This document shows positions 1 through 12,318 of a stretch of 64,000 bases of DNA, one piece after another. A program made the position numbers and the translations under genes. Below the pieces are notes generated by a model. It saw only the letters and a list, made by a program, of their open reading frames with translations. It made no database searches and was not told the origin of the DNA. Every line of letters begins with the position of its first letter. The first letter of the stretch is position 1. This stretch comes from Prinia subflava (Eukaryota; Chordata; Aves; Passeriformes; Cisticolidae). The stretch lies in the NCBI RefSeq assembly GCF_021018805.1, contig NC_086258.1, positions 9,649,081-9,713,080 of the forward strand, in the 5' to 3' direction.

Positions 1-2217
1 AAAAGTCCCAGATCTCGGGGCAGGATTAAAACAACTGTCCTTAGAAACCTCAGGCCTGGCTTGTGTTGATGGATTCCTTAACCAGAAACAGCATCTGCTT
101 GGAAAAGTGTCCATTTCTGGCATTATTGGTAGCATTGCTGAGAATTTACACACGGCCTGGCTGGAACATAAAACCCGCTGAGAAACTCCCCGGCACTGCG
201 CGGTGATAAAAAGAAATTGGTGTTAATAAAGACAGACAGGGAGGCATGAAAGCTGTGACCCGGTGCCAAGAAGCAGAGGAAATCTGGCAGCGCTGCATAA
301 ACAAAAACATTTCCTTCAGGCTCGGCAGCCCCGGGCGGGCGTGATGCCCTCAGCACCGCTGGGGCTCCGCAGCTGAGCGGCTCCGTCCCACCCGGCAGGA
401 GATGGAGACACTCCCAGCTCCCTCCTCCAGGCTGAGCAGCCAGGATTGACTCCCTGCTCCCCCCAAAAAGCTGCCTGTGAGCTGCCTGTGGGGGTTCCAG
501 ACGGGCTCTGGCAGGGGAGGCTGGGTGTGAGGAGCCCCAGGGTGTGGGTGTTGGGATGCAGGGAGCCCCGAGGGTCCCTGCTCCCTCCTGGGCAGGCGTT
601 TGGGCCAGGCTGGAGCCTGTGCTGGCCAGAACCCTCCTGCCACGTGTAGTGAGTCAGGCTGGAGAGCAGGGAAGGTTCATCCCCAGAGGTGCTGGCACTG
701 CCCAGGCTCCCAGGGAATGGGCACAGCCCCAGGGCTGCCAGAGCTCCAGGAGCCTTTGGGCAGTGCTCTCAGGCACGGGGTGGGGTTTTGAGGTTGTCCT
801 GTGCAGGGCCAGGAGTTGGACTCTTCTAGATCTGGGTGTTCTGAGGTTCCATGTGACATTCCCTGGCCAAGTCCCTGCCCAGGGAGGGCACAGGCCTGCT
901 GCTCTCTGGCTCTGCCAGCTCTCCTGGCGATCCCAAATTCCTGTAAATGCTGACTGGTTCTGGGAAGGCTCTTCCCTCTGGCACTGAAATGGGGATGGCA
1001 GCCAGAAACCTGGCTGTGGGGATGGGCTGAGGGTCCAGCTGTGCCCCCAGAGCCCCTGTAACCCACACCCACTGCAGGGCAGAGCCCAGGGACTCCCACC
1101 CCACATTTCCTGAGCTCTCTGTGGAAATGGCCTGGCCCCAGGGTTTTGGTGACCCAGGCTGCTGCAGCCAATTTTTAAAACTCCTGTGAAATGTTTATTT
1201 TGCAGTATCACCCCCACGCATTCTCCTGCTGGTCAGTCTCAGGGAGTGCACCAAGGTTTTTCCTTCTCCAGGCAGTCTGGAGACTCCAAGAGCTGTGAAA
1301 ATAATTAAAATATTGTTAAGCACTAGCAGTTGACAGTGGTCAGCTGTAGGTGCTGGAGCATGACTCGAGCTAAGGGGACACATCAGCCATTCCTGAGCCT
1401 TTTTGATGGCCCCCTCACCGCCAGTTTTTAGTCTGGGGCAGAAAGTGGAACATTTTTTGGTGACACCACAGCAGTAGGTGGCCCCACACCAGGGGGAAGG
1501 TTCAGAAGTTCTCCTGGGCTGAGTTACCTGTGCCTTACCATGTCCAGCAGCATCCTCTTGTCAAGCCAGGTGTTCTTGGTGGGGAGTCCTGGTGAGCTGG
1601 AGTAAGACTGAGTGGAAGATAAGCTCATTAGCTTCCAGGTACATAATTCAGGCTCTTCAGCTGCAGGGAGGCAAATCCAAGTTTCAGGAGCAGACATTTC
1701 CTCCTGGCTTTGCAGTTCTGTGCTTTTTAGGATGACACTTTTTAGTTCCATCTTTCAAGTCTGGAGTTGGATTTTTCCTCTTTCCCACACATGCTTTGGC
1801 AGCAGGAAGCAAGGAAAGTCTGAACATTTCAAGATGACTTTCAGGCACTGCAGCAACAACTGTAAAGCAAGATTCAGTCCAAGATCCCCAGCTTAGGGCT
1901 GGGCTGGAAATTTTCCATTCTAGGCTCAAGACTTGCTTCCCTGGGATGCTGTGCAGAGCTGGCAGATTTTCTCAGGTGGACCAAAGCAGAATAAAAACGT
2001 GCCCTGAGCTGTTCAGTGCCTCTGCCCTGAGACACAGTGTCTCCACACAGAGCCAGCCCCCCCTAAAAGCAGCAGCTTTTTTGTGTCCCTGGGCAGGACA
2101 GCACCAGTTGGACAGGATCACTCATTTACCCAGAGTCCTTCACAGAAAATAAATCTGGCTGTGCTACACATGACACTGCTTTTCCTTTTGGTGTTTTTCC
2201 TCTCCCCTCTCTCCTAG
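1..2217 (+). other. MRRF: MRRF intron (upstream part)
   Basis: This stretch lies upstream of the first visible MRRF exon and has no open frame resembling a known protein. It ends in a pyrimidine-rich splice acceptor with AG at 2216-2217. It holds a CR1 tail (740-853). Positions 60-345 are AT-richer and less repetitive than the surroundings and could be a conserved intronic element, but this is only an impression from base composition. The upstream MRRF exons lie outside the window. Confidence 0.7.
740..853 (+). repeat. CR1 LINE 3' tail fragment
   Basis: The segment carries the hallmark phrases of the avian CR1 3' end: a 'gtgctctcaggcac' block, 'cagggccaggagttggact', then a degenerate end close to 'ttccatg'. 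It is about 110 bp, diverged, and in sense orientation on the plus strand. It sits in an MRRF intron. It closely resembles the copy at 23,389-23,516 but has lost the usual 'gggtcccttccaa' block, so it is probably an older insertion. Confidence 0.8.
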
Positions 2218-3872
2218 GGTCACGAGAGAGCACAGGGAGAATCTGGCCAAGCTGGCCAAGCAGTCCACCAACAAGTCCAAAGAGGCCCTGAGAAAGGTGA
2301 GAAGCAAAAGCATCACCCAAGTAAAGAAGTTCAAGAACAAGGTGTCAGAGGATACCATCTGGCTGCTAGAAAAGCAGGTAATTTTTCTTTCCTTCTGCCA
2401 TGTGATGGTGTCCCACAGCTCAGTGGTTTGTCCCAGCCCTTGCTGACAAATCCTCAGCACTGAGAGCCCAGAGGGGCAGTGGAGAGCCCTGGGCTGAGTT
2501 TTTGGAGCTGGCAGGGACATCTGTATCTGCTTTTTCTTTGTGAGATTTGGGGCTTCGATCTCAAAGCCAGATTTGGGATATGAACCACTGTGAGCTGACA
2601 CAGGGAAAAAGAATTCCCCAAAGGCTTTTGTACTACGAGGGATTGTTGCACAAACCAGCAGAATTTAGGGAGCAAAAAAATCCATTACCATGGCTGTACC
2701 ACCACTCATGCTATGCCTGGCCACTGCAAATGTGTTAATGAGCATTGCTCCAGTTGCTGTTAATGAAAAGGCTTGCAAGATTATCTCTGTTCAGAGTTTT
2801 TGGCTCTAAATCAGGAAAATACTTAAGCACATGCCTTATTCCCTAAGAGCAGATGTCACTAAAGTCAATTACTTGGGCATAAACTCAGGCACGGCCTAAG
2901 TGTTCTGCTGAATTGATGCCTCTGAAGGCAGGCCATTACTTCTTAGCTGTTTGTTTATTAACAGCTAAAGTTAGATACATTGCAAATGCTCTGGGACAGT
3001 TCTGTGTGTGCTCACAAAAATAAACATCAGTACACAGAGCGTTTGTGCAAGCAGGACAAATGGCCATGCCCTGGTAACCAAATCCTGTGGGGAAGCAGAG
3101 CACACAGCTGGTGTTCTGCACTGCTAGAGGTACCATCTCCAGTGGAAGCTTTTTGCTGTACCCAAATTTTTCATTATGAGCAAAGGTCATTGCCAGACCT
3201 GGCGGACAAGCAGATCCTAATCCTGTGAAACCAGTGCACAACACACAGGGTGCTCCACTCTTTGCCTGCCTGCTCCTTTTCATCCCTTTGGCACACTGGC
3301 CACGTCCATCTCTTGTTACCAAGAGAGCTGATCCCTGGGCAGGGCTTGAGCAATCGCCATTTTATTTATTTTTACAAGAAATAAACAGGTTCTTATGTGA
3401 TGTGTGAATTCCAGGACACGACCTGTGTGTTCCTGCAGTGCTGCCAGAGGTAACAGCCCCTCTTCCCTGGTGCCAGCACCAGCAGGTCTCTGTCTCTGCC
3501 CCGAGTCTCCCTGTTAAACCTGACCAAGCCACTTGTGCAGCTCAGGCAGGAGTTTGTGTGGGGATTCCTTTCCAGAGCCTTTGACAGTCCCTGCTGTCAC
3601 AGGCCGGGTGCCAGGTGGGCACAGATTCCCTGGGGGCTGCTGGGAGCCCCAGGAGGGGTCAGTTACTGCCCCAGCACTACTGGGATTTTATTGGCACTTT
3701 AGGCTTTGTTCCACAAGGTGATTTGGTCACTCCTTTCTCTTGAAACTGTGGCATCACCTCACACAGAGCTCTGATTTGTACTGTCTTACAACAGATCCAG
3801 CAAATGGCAGACGAGGCTGCCACAGAGATGGACAAGCTGCTGGCAGCAAAGACCAAGGAGCTGCTTGGATGA
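2218..3872 (+). CDS. MRRF: Mitochondrial ribosome recycling factor, last two coding exons (partial)
   Basis: Two exons, 2218-2377 and 3795-3872, join in phase to give the C-terminal 78 residues of ribosome recycling factor. The first reads VTREHRENLAKLAKQ... and ends ...SEDTIWLLEKQ; the second starts IQQMADEAATEMDK and stops after KTKELLG. Both have consensus splice sites (AG at 2216-2217, GT at 2378-2379, AG at 3793-3794). This is the end of the long three-helix-bundle domain of RRF, ending exactly where the human protein (262 aa) ends. The bacterial family splits post-termination ribosomes together with EF-G; MRRF does this in the mitochondrial matrix with a dedicated EF-G paralogue. The N-terminal targeting sequence and the other exons lie to the left of the window. 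Identity rests on motif and end match. MRRF followed by PTGS1 is the conserved vertebrate order. Confidence 0.95.
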
Positions 3873-4078
3873 GCACCATGCCCGTGGGCACCCTCCCCCT
3901 GGGGCAGGAATGGACTGGCACCCAGCCCTGCCCGGAGGCAGCAGCCTCAGGGATGGGCAGGGGCAGCCCTGTGCCTTGGCTGCCCCCATTGCCTGCCTTG
4001 GGGTGCTGAAGAGAGGGGGGAGCTCTCCTTGCTGTCCTTTATCCGGGTGGGAACAGAATTTGATGAACTGAGATCAAA

Positions 4079-4084
4079 AATAAA
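4079..4084 (+). terminator. MRRF: MRRF poly(A) signal
   Basis: A canonical AATAAA lies 207 bases after the MRRF stop codon, giving a short 3' UTR of about 0.2 kb. No better plus-strand signal lies between it and the stop. Confidence 0.75.
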
Positions 4085-4667
4085 GTATCAGGAAGGAGGA
4101 CTGGAAACTGCTGGAGGCACAGAGGAAGGACTACCCTGCTCACTTTCTGCCCCATCTCTGCGCTGCACCATCAGCCCCCTGGAGCCAGGATCACCCATGA
4201 GAGGAACCTGCCTGTCCTGTGCAAACCTCAGCATTTATTTCTGCTTGAAATCAACTCAAAAAGAGGTGTGGGGCAGCAGCCTGGTGACAGCCAGGTCCTG
4301 GTTGGTGTGTTCCCTTGGCTTCATGTGTTCCAAAGGCGGCATTTGCCCCGTTCTGTGGCTGGCAGCTGCCAGCAGAGTGGGAAGGGATGGGGGAGCTCAG
4401 CACAGGGTGGGCAGGAGCTCTGGGGGCAGAGAACTGAAACCAGTGCTGTCAGCACAGCTGCTTTAGCCAGGACCGAGACCCAAAGCCAACACAGGAACTT
4501 CCCCAAAGCAGCATCTGCCTCCCCAGCCACTTACAAAACGCCTGTGAGTCTGTGGCACCACAGTTCAGGGGTGGGAGGAGGTAGAGGCAGAGCAGGTCCT
4601 GAGCACATCCCCCAGCTCAGCTCCCCACTGTGAGCAGGTACTTCCCGAGGGCAGCAGAGGGCTCGGC

Positions 4668-4715
4668 GGTGGCAGGAGCAGGAAGGTGGTGGCAGGAGCA
4701 GGAAGGTGGTGGCAG
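4668..4715. repeat. Short 20-bp tandem repeat, 2.4 copies
   Basis: The unit ggtggcaggagcaggaaggt occurs twice without change and is followed by 8 bases of a third copy. It is non-coding and lies just downstream of MRRF. This is a simple duplication with no evident function. Confidence 0.85.
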
Positions 4716-6149
4716 CCCCCAGCCCTGCTCCCAAGGCATTTGGGTTCAAAGAGCACCAAGTGCTCTGCACTCCTTAAATAAACAACTCCCCAAAAGTTAG
4801 TTTGTGTGCCGCAGGGAGGGGGAGGAGGATGAAGGATTTGCTCTGCTAGGGCCCCACATGTCAACAATTTCTCTGCTTTGTGTATTTTGGCCAAAGCCCT
4901 TACCATGATAAATGAATAAAGGAAGATGGCGAGCCCAGGGCGGTTCCACAGCTCGGGAAATTGCTTTCAGCCGATTACTGGATTTCTTTTGACATTTATC
5001 AACTGGGCTTTTTTTTTTTTTCCCCATTGTTGCAGCCTCAGCATCCCCACAGCAGCCTGGGCTGGAAGGGTTTCCCTCATACCTGCCCAGGAGCAGCAGC
5101 TGCTGGGCTGGGAGCTCCACAGAGCCAGGGCAGGTGGAGAACTGCTGCTGCTCGTGGAGGCAGGTACCCAAATATTTACCACTGCTACGCAAGGAATAAA
5201 ACCTGTGGTAAAACTACCCCGGTGCTGGGCTGGGGAGCCCATTAACCTGCATGCCCCTCCTCACCCTGTGCCCTGCAACAGCCAGGAGCAGCCACAGGGC
5301 CCACAGAAACTGCTCCCAGCCCTGGTGCCACCAAAGCAGGGCAGATAGGATGTGAACCCGGGGAGCTGTGCCCCCACAGTCCATCCTGCTGCTCATGGGA
5401 CAAGCAGAAAAAAAGCACAGCCCCAGCACCTCCCAGTCACACAGACCCAGGAAAAGAGAGGATGGGCACTCACCACCAGCTGGCTCACAGGGCAGCCCTG
5501 GAGAGGTCCCACTTTGCAGCACAAATCACCTGCTGCTCTGTGCACATCAGGAGCTGCAGCACAAGGTCTGCCTGCTCCAAACACTCCTCCACTGGCACCA
5601 GCAGGAACCTCTCACTTGGTGCCAGCCTGGATTGCACCCAGAGCTGATAAGAAGCTGCAGCTGATGCTGTTGGCGGGTGGGAGAGGAGCTCCAGCTGTGC
5701 CAAATAACCCAGGAGGGGAAGGGATGTGCCAGGAAGCGGCTGGGCTGCTTCAATGTGGGTCGGTGTCAGTGACGCCACATCTGCCACCAAATGGTTTGGC
5801 CTTGGCAGGACAGAGGGTGAGGGAGGGCCATGGCTGGACCCTCTGCCGTGCCCTGGGCTCTCCACACCCCGCTGCCCTCACAGGGACCCCTCTCCTAACA
5901 GTGCCTGCCAGCCTGGGGCACGGGCAGGCTCCCACCTGGCAGTGGGAGGGGCGGGGGTCCCAAGGGGTCACACTCCCCACACAGGAATACATCCCTGTGC
6001 ACATCCCTGCTCAGGACAGACCTGTGCCCTGCCAGGAGCCACTCTGAGCTCCACCAGGATGTTCCAATGCTCCAGGCAGCTGGACGGCACCAGGGCAGAC
6101 ACTGGGCTCCTGCCAGCTCCTGGGCCCAGCCCCGTGGACACATAAAACG

Positions 6150-7960
6150 GAGGCCAAGGGAAGGAAAAACTCCAAGGAAGCTGGAAGCTCTCGACATAGT
6201 TAAAAAACAACATTGCTCTTCAAAATAGATGTGATTGCGCTCCTTGTGAGTCATCGAGCAGAGACACCAAGATTGCTTTGTGCCAGGGACGAGCCGGGCG
6301 CTGATTGTGCCGCCCGGATTTGTATCCAACAGACCCTGGCTGGCATGTCAGAGTTTACAGCGCGCATACATTTGCAACAGTGAGCTTTGCAAAATGTATC
6401 AATGTAATCTCTGCCTCCTATATTCCGTGTTGATTAGACACGATTTCTGGCTGGATTTTCAGAAAGCTCAAGTGCTTTTTTAATCACTACAGAAGCTCAT
6501 TATTGCTTTCCAGTGACTCTTATGTCCTTCACTTCTCCTTTCAGATTAGAGTCTATAGTCAGATGAATATTGGATGATTTCATTACATACAAATGCAATC
6601 AACAGTTTTGCATAAATTTCTCCTCTTTTCTTGAGTTTCAATTGACCTCAGCACCCGTGGAGGCAGGCGCAATACACATGTAAATGAGCTGGCGTTGCTG
6701 CAAAGACACGGATTCGAGAAACAAGATAAACTGTCAGATAATATTCAGGATTTTTAAGAGATCAAAAAATACTTCCTCCTTCAGCCCAGCCGTAAAAATG
6801 GCACCTTCAGCTGCTGGGGAATTTGCTTTTGTTTTGCTGTGTCTGGCTGTGGACAAAGACCAGGAGTGGCACCCGTGGCCCAGCGAGGGGCTGGGCAGAG
6901 CTGGGCTGGGTGGCAGAGATGGTGTGGGGATGGCTCTGGGGTGTCCGTGGGGTGCATGGAGTGGTGGCACACATCTCCTGCCACAGAGAAGGCACTGGTG
7001 CAGTCTTGTGCCCCCAGCACAGTGGGGAGGTGCCCATGGTGCCTGCAGCAGAGCCGGGTTTGGTGGCTCTACCAGCAGTGGCACTGCCATCCCCATTCCT
7101 GCCCTGGTGGGGCCATCTCAGTGGGATGCTGAGTTCAGAGCCCTGGGACCCCTGAGCCCTCCTGAGCCCCAGCCTGGCAGGGGGGGCACTGGGTGGGCCA
7201 GGGGCTGCCCTCCTCACCCCGTGCTACCACACACAGGGGAACCACACGTTCCAAATGTATTTAAGTTAACACTCCACACGAACAATCAGGGCTAATTTTA
7301 AAAAACTGTAATTAAAAATAAAGGACCTCTTGGTAGAGAAGTCGGGGTAAACTGTCAGCGGTTACTTTGGATGTGAAGCCCTTACCTTTAAAAGAATCAT
7401 TTTTGTGCTAATGTGAGCAATCCAGCACTCCCACACTCGCCTTCGGGGGGCCTGTGGGGAAAGAAACTCGTGGGTTTCTTTTGATACCTTTACGTGCTAA
7501 TCTTCTTAACAGATTTTTAATTAATGGGAACAGAGCACTTTGCAGCCTGGAAATCTATTGGTGTAATTGCCTGGTGGATTAGTCCCATTAACCACACAAA
7601 TTACCTGTCTCCAGGCCGCCAGCCCCACCGGGGAGCTCCCTGCGCTGGACACACTGAGCAGCTCCATTCTGAAGCAATTTTGATAAAATAAACTCTCTAA
7701 TCAGGTAAATAATTCCATGAGGGAAATTGCTGCCTTCCCGCAGCCCCCCTCCAGCGGGACCTGGCTACTTTCAGGGGAATGCAACACGCCTCCAATTACA
7801 GACAAATCTCCAGCTCAGAGACCATTTGGGAGAAGCCCACGGCACACGGGACCCCCTCGAGCCACGGCGGCTGAGGAATTAAGGCATTTAAGCTGTCAGC
7901 TGGAATCTGGCCCGGCCCCTGATTACCTGGGGGGACGTGCAGAGTATTTAGGTTCGTGTC
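6150..7960. promoter_or_regulatory. Candidate conserved non-coding/enhancer islands
   Basis: Two AT-rich blocks (about 6,150-6,790 and 7,230-7,960) stand out in GC-rich surroundings. They are free of CR1 and simple repeats, have no convincing open frame, and contain many homeodomain-type cores (taat, attaag, ttaattaatgg near 7,520). In human, LHX6 lies close to MRRF on the far side, so such blocks could be its distal enhancers. That is inference from base composition and neighbourhood; no conservation test could be made. Confidence 0.3.
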
Positions 7961-8879
7961 CCTTGTAATTTCCTGACCCCCGGCGTTGATCCCGAGTGAC
8001 TCGTGTCCGTGTCAGGTTCCTGCCCGCAGTCTCTCCGACACGTGGCCCCGGGCTTGGGGACACTGACCTTTGGGCAATTACGGACATCCAGGCTGGCCCG
8101 AGCCTGGGGAGGTGGGAACGTGCAGTGTCCCCCAGAGCCACCTGTGCACCTCTGCGCCTGGCTGCCATCACCCCTCGGGATGGACACCTGGACCCTTCCC
8201 AGCCCTGTCCAGGGGTTTCCATGTTCCCTTTTGATTTTGGACCTGAATCTGACAGAGGCTCCCACAGCTGTCCTTTGCTCAGGGCCGGAGGTGGGGGTGA
8301 GCTGCCCCAGGGACACAGTGGGTGCAGGGCACCCATGCGCTGTCACATGGCCGTGCACAGCCCCAACACACCTCCCACTGCTTGGGAAGGGCTGCCAGCG
8401 CTCGGGGCTCTGCCAGCCCCTCGGCAGGACAGCTCCAAACCTGCTGTACCAGCTGGGGCGTCCCTCCACCCTCTGCCCCGTGCCGGGGAGCAGGGTCCCT
8501 GTTGTGGGCGCGTGTGTGGGGACAGCCTGAGAGGGAGTGGCAGCAGGGACACGCTGGTGGCCAGCGCTGGTGGGGACGATCATATGGTGAAGTGGCCTTC
8601 AACCATCCCCCGAGGAGCTCGGGTGAGTGGTCCCAGGGCCGGTCTCTGATCCGGGAAGGAGGAGCCCAAAGCGCGGGGCCACAGGGCCGTTCTTCCCCTG
8701 TAGCAGAAGGCTGAAACTCTCCCCTTGGTTGCCCCCATCTCCCCTGGCACTGGGAGCAGAGGGTGACCCGTGGGCCACCCCGCACACGAGGGGACGTGTA
8801 GGTGTCCGCGCAGGCTGTGGCCGGGGCAGAGGCGGGCGGGAGGGTCGGGGCGCGGAGCCGCCTCTCTGCGCGGGCTGCC

Positions 8880-9140
8880 CGCGGAACCCTACACCGCGGG
8901 TAATTGGCATCAGATGCTCCCTGACCTGCCGCATCCACCGGGAAGCTGGAAGCATTTATTTGTCTGAGCCGGCGGCTCTATCTGCGTGCGGGAGGCGTTG
9001 GCGGTGGCGGGGCTGGGCTGAGCTGAAGATGATGAATATGATTGCTGAAAGCGCTTTCCTGAGTCCTCCTTTCCTGGGGCTCAGGTTACGAGTTCCCAGA
9101 CAGCCTGTCCAGCTCGGGCTTTTCAATTCTGATTTGTAGC
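8880..9140. promoter_or_regulatory. Candidate regulatory element
   Basis: A low-repeat, mixed-composition block contains ggtaattggcatcag, gatgatgaatatgattgctgaaa and a ttcaattctgattt segment. It differs from the G-rich DNA on both sides. It is non-coding as far as can be seen. The assignment is weak and rests on texture alone. Confidence 0.18.
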
Positions 9141-9829
9141 CCCCCAAACTGTCTGTCAGCTCCCCATGCCGGAGGAAATGCTGGGTCCTCCGCTGCTGTG
9201 CCCGGCGGAGCTGGGGAAGGGGCCGCCAGCCCTGTCCAGCCATCGGGGAGGGTTTCTCCCCCTGGGCTGCCCCGCTGCTAGCCCCGCTTGGCCCTGTGCC
9301 CACACAGCCCCCCTGAGCCAGCCAGAGGGGACTAGCACTGAGCAATGCCCTGAGGGGCTCCAGCCATCAGCATCTGCTGTGCCCGTGTTTCTGTGGCTCT
9401 TGGGGACCTTCCCCACGAGGACTGCCATCGGTCCCCTCTTAACCTCACAGCAGAAAAATGTGGGGTTCAGCCTCTGTGCTCTCTGTCTATCCCCTGCAGC
9501 CCACGGTCAACGCTGCCCCACTGAACCACAGCCCACAGAGGAGCTGCTCAGGGATGGACAAGGACGGGTCAGCCCAGGGATGCTCCACGGCCATGCAGAT
9601 CCCCTGGGATCAGAGGAGCAGAGTCCTGACAGCCTGGACTGGGGACTTGTGGGGTGCCCCTGCCTGGCTGCCCCTCAGCTCTGCTCCCTGCCTGGGTGGT
9701 CTCCCTGAGCTGCTGCTTTGCCCCTTCTCTCACGGCTGTGGGGCCGCAGCACCAGGCATCCCCACGGCACAGGTGCTCCCATGGCTCCAGCATCCTTGAG
9801 AAGATGAGGGGAAGGATTTTGGGTACCGA

Positions 9830-10150
9830 CCCGCCACGGGTTCTTGTGTCCCGCTCTCCCGTTCCAGTTACATTTCGGATTCCGGGGGCAGCACGGCCCC
9901 AAACACGGGGAGTGAGGGGCTCCGGGGACCGAAGGGGAGATGCGGGGCGGCCCAAGGCGGAGCAGCATAGGACCAGCGATGCTTCGTGCCTCCCAGCGCC
10001 TCCCAGCGCCGCCCAGCGCCTCCCGCCGCCGCCGCCGCGCTGCCATCGGCGGTGCTCTGCTGCCTCCCCACGGAGGACGCGCCCGCAGCACCGGGGCCCC
10101 GCCGTCCCCGCCGGAACACACACGCGGTGCCGTGACCGGGGCGGTGACCT
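9830..10150. other. Orphan CpG island
   Basis: A CpG-dense block lies about 2.2 kb upstream of the PTGS1 start codon. It includes a small cctcccagcgc repeat followed by a GCC run (about 9,990-10,040). CpG dinucleotides are common here but depleted in the flanking DNA. No coding exon is evident. It could be an alternative promoter of PTGS1, a non-coding RNA start or an enhancer-type CpG island. Confidence 0.5.
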
Positions 10151-12165
10151 CTCACTGGTGCCTCAGGCGAGGCTCTTGTGCATCCCAGCACGGCTCCGAA
10201 TTTGCCTTCTCCTTCCTGGCACACACTGCAGCCGAAGGGCGGCAGCCATTCCGCGGCCACCCCATGGGCAGCACCAACAGCCCCAAAACGGCCACGCCCG
10301 AGCGGGGTCTGCTCCTCTCCTGCCTTCCCCCAGGCCATGCAGTGAGGCACACGTGGGATTTGGCAGCACCGCACCGGAGATCCCCTTTCTACTCCGGAGT
10401 GGTGTCAGGGCGTTTGCTGGCCAGACCCAGTGCCCAGGTAGCCAAGCCTGTGGCCAATCCCCGCAGTGCCCTCTGTGCCTCAGGTGGCCCTGGCCTTGCT
10501 CCAAGGCTGCAGGATCAGTCTCACACAGCGCCCAAGCAGCACCCCCCTCCTCTGCCCTGGCTGGGGACAGGAGCTCCTCTGGGCACCCAGGGCTGGCTGC
10601 CATCCTTGAGGTCAGACACCGTGGGCTGCAGCTCAGACAGTCACGGGAGGTCTGCTGGCAGCCGGGGCTGGCACCAGGGACTTCAGTGGCTGCTGCTTTA
10701 CAGCTGAGCACTGGAGTGAGGGTCTGGGTACTCGAGAGACACCAGGAGTGCTGGGGGTCTGCAGGACACCCTGCAGCCAGCAGCAGAGCCCCTCCCTCAC
10801 CCAGCAGTGCCAGGACAGCCCCTTTGTGGCAGCCCCTCGGCAGCCCTGGCGAGACAGCTGGCCCCGGGCTGTTGCAACCATTTCCTATATTGTGCAAGAG
10901 GGTGGTTATTAAAACCTGATGAGAGGGAAGGAGGAGGCAGTGAGAATGGGAAGGCTGCTGGAGCAGGACATCCCCAAGAGCTGCTGGGCTGGCCTGCAGG
11001 GGGAAGGGGTCAGGCTGTGCCAGGTCACACGTGCTGCGGTCAACAGTGTCAAGCAGTGGGTGCAGGACGGGAGGGGGACAGGCCAGAGCTGGGGCTGGTG
11101 ATGCTGCAGGAGGGAATGGAGGGGAAATCCACCCAGAGGGTGAACCACTGCCTTCCTTGAGGCTGTGACACGCTGGGGAGGCGGGCAGGGGGCAGGAGCA
11201 GCAGTGGCCCCGGCACATGCTGACTGCACCAACTGCACACATCCAGCAAAACCTGCCCCAATTCCCTGTGTGAGTTTGCCAGTGGGAGGCAGAGACAGTG
11301 TCCCCACCCTGTGTGAGCGCATCGAGAACCCACTGAGCTCATGTTTATGTCATGGCTGGTGCATTTGCCTGCTGAAGCTGGATCTGAGGCCCTTGTTCAT
11401 TTTTGGACACCTGTGAAAGCCATTTGCCCTGTGAGGACACTCCCTTCCTGCTGCTGAAACCCTGCAGAGGAATCAAGCAGGACCCACGCAGGAACTGTGC
11501 TCCCCCTGCCTGCCAGGGCTTCCTGCAGCTCAGCAAACCCGCGATAATCCTCACCCTCAGCCAGCCCTCTGCTGGAGTCTCTGCCACTTCCACAGCACAG
11601 CACAGGAGAGGGGCAGCAACCGCAGGCTCTGAGCTCTGCGTTCCACAGTGCGGGGACATCCCAGCAAGGTCTGCAGCCCACCACGCTCTCGCCTACCCCA
11701 GAGCCCCATGCAGAGCCTCTCCCAGCCCCACACGATTCCTGTGGGGTGGCTGGAGCCTGCCCGGGCTGGGCTGGCTGGATCCTGTCTCTGCTGCCAGCGG
11801 TTGGTGCTGGGAACAAAGCATCCGGCAGGAAGCACCCAGCGATGGTTTCGGCGATAAACTCAGCTTTTCTGGCCGCTGGCGGCTGTGGGCAGCCGGGCTC
11901 CGGGCGCAGCCGGGCAGCACCACAACGGCAGGGAGATCAGGGGATGGGCATGGAGACCTGGGGCACCTGGGATCAGGGTGTGGACCAGGGATGTGGGGGG
12001 ACGTGGGAACGAGGGCACGGGCGTGGGGATGCAGCGGGACGTGGGGACCAGAAGCTGGGTGTGGAAATAGGTGGAAACTGCGAGGGAAACGGCGGAACTT
12101 GGGGTTCGCGGGACAGACACGGATGGGGCACGGCTGGGGATGCAAGGGTGGCCGAGGGGACCAGG

Positions 12166-12318
12166 GGAGGGGAGCGCAGCCGGGGCAGCCCCCGGCGGGC
12201 CGGGCTGTCGGAGGCGGCCCCGTCCCGTCCCGTCGGGGGCGGGAGGCGGCGCGGCGGGGGCGGGGGCGGCGGGGCCGTGCCGGGTGTACGGCGGGACGCG
12301 GCGGAGCTGCCTCTCGCC
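12166..12318 (+). promoter_or_regulatory. PTGS1: PTGS1 CpG-island promoter and 5' UTR
   Basis: CpG-dense DNA begins about 150 bases before the start codon and continues into intron 1 (to about 12,960). It contains several GC boxes, such as gtcgggggcggg and cgggggcgggggcgg around 12,230-12,270, and no TATA box. This is the housekeeping-type, Sp1-driven promoter known for COX-1, unlike the inducible TATA promoter of COX-2. The exact transcription start cannot be placed from sequence. Confidence 0.7.

Larger units (their letters stand above)
4085..12165. other. MRRF-PTGS1 intergenic interval
   Basis: This 8-kb stretch has no exon that I can support. Its many open frames are GC-driven, low-complexity and have no recognisable domain. 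It contains a short tandem repeat (4668-4715), two AT-rich enhancer-like islands (about 6,150-7,960 and 8,880-9,140) and an orphan CpG-rich block (9,830-10,150). The remainder is ordinary GC-rich avian intergenic DNA. Confidence 0.6.
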
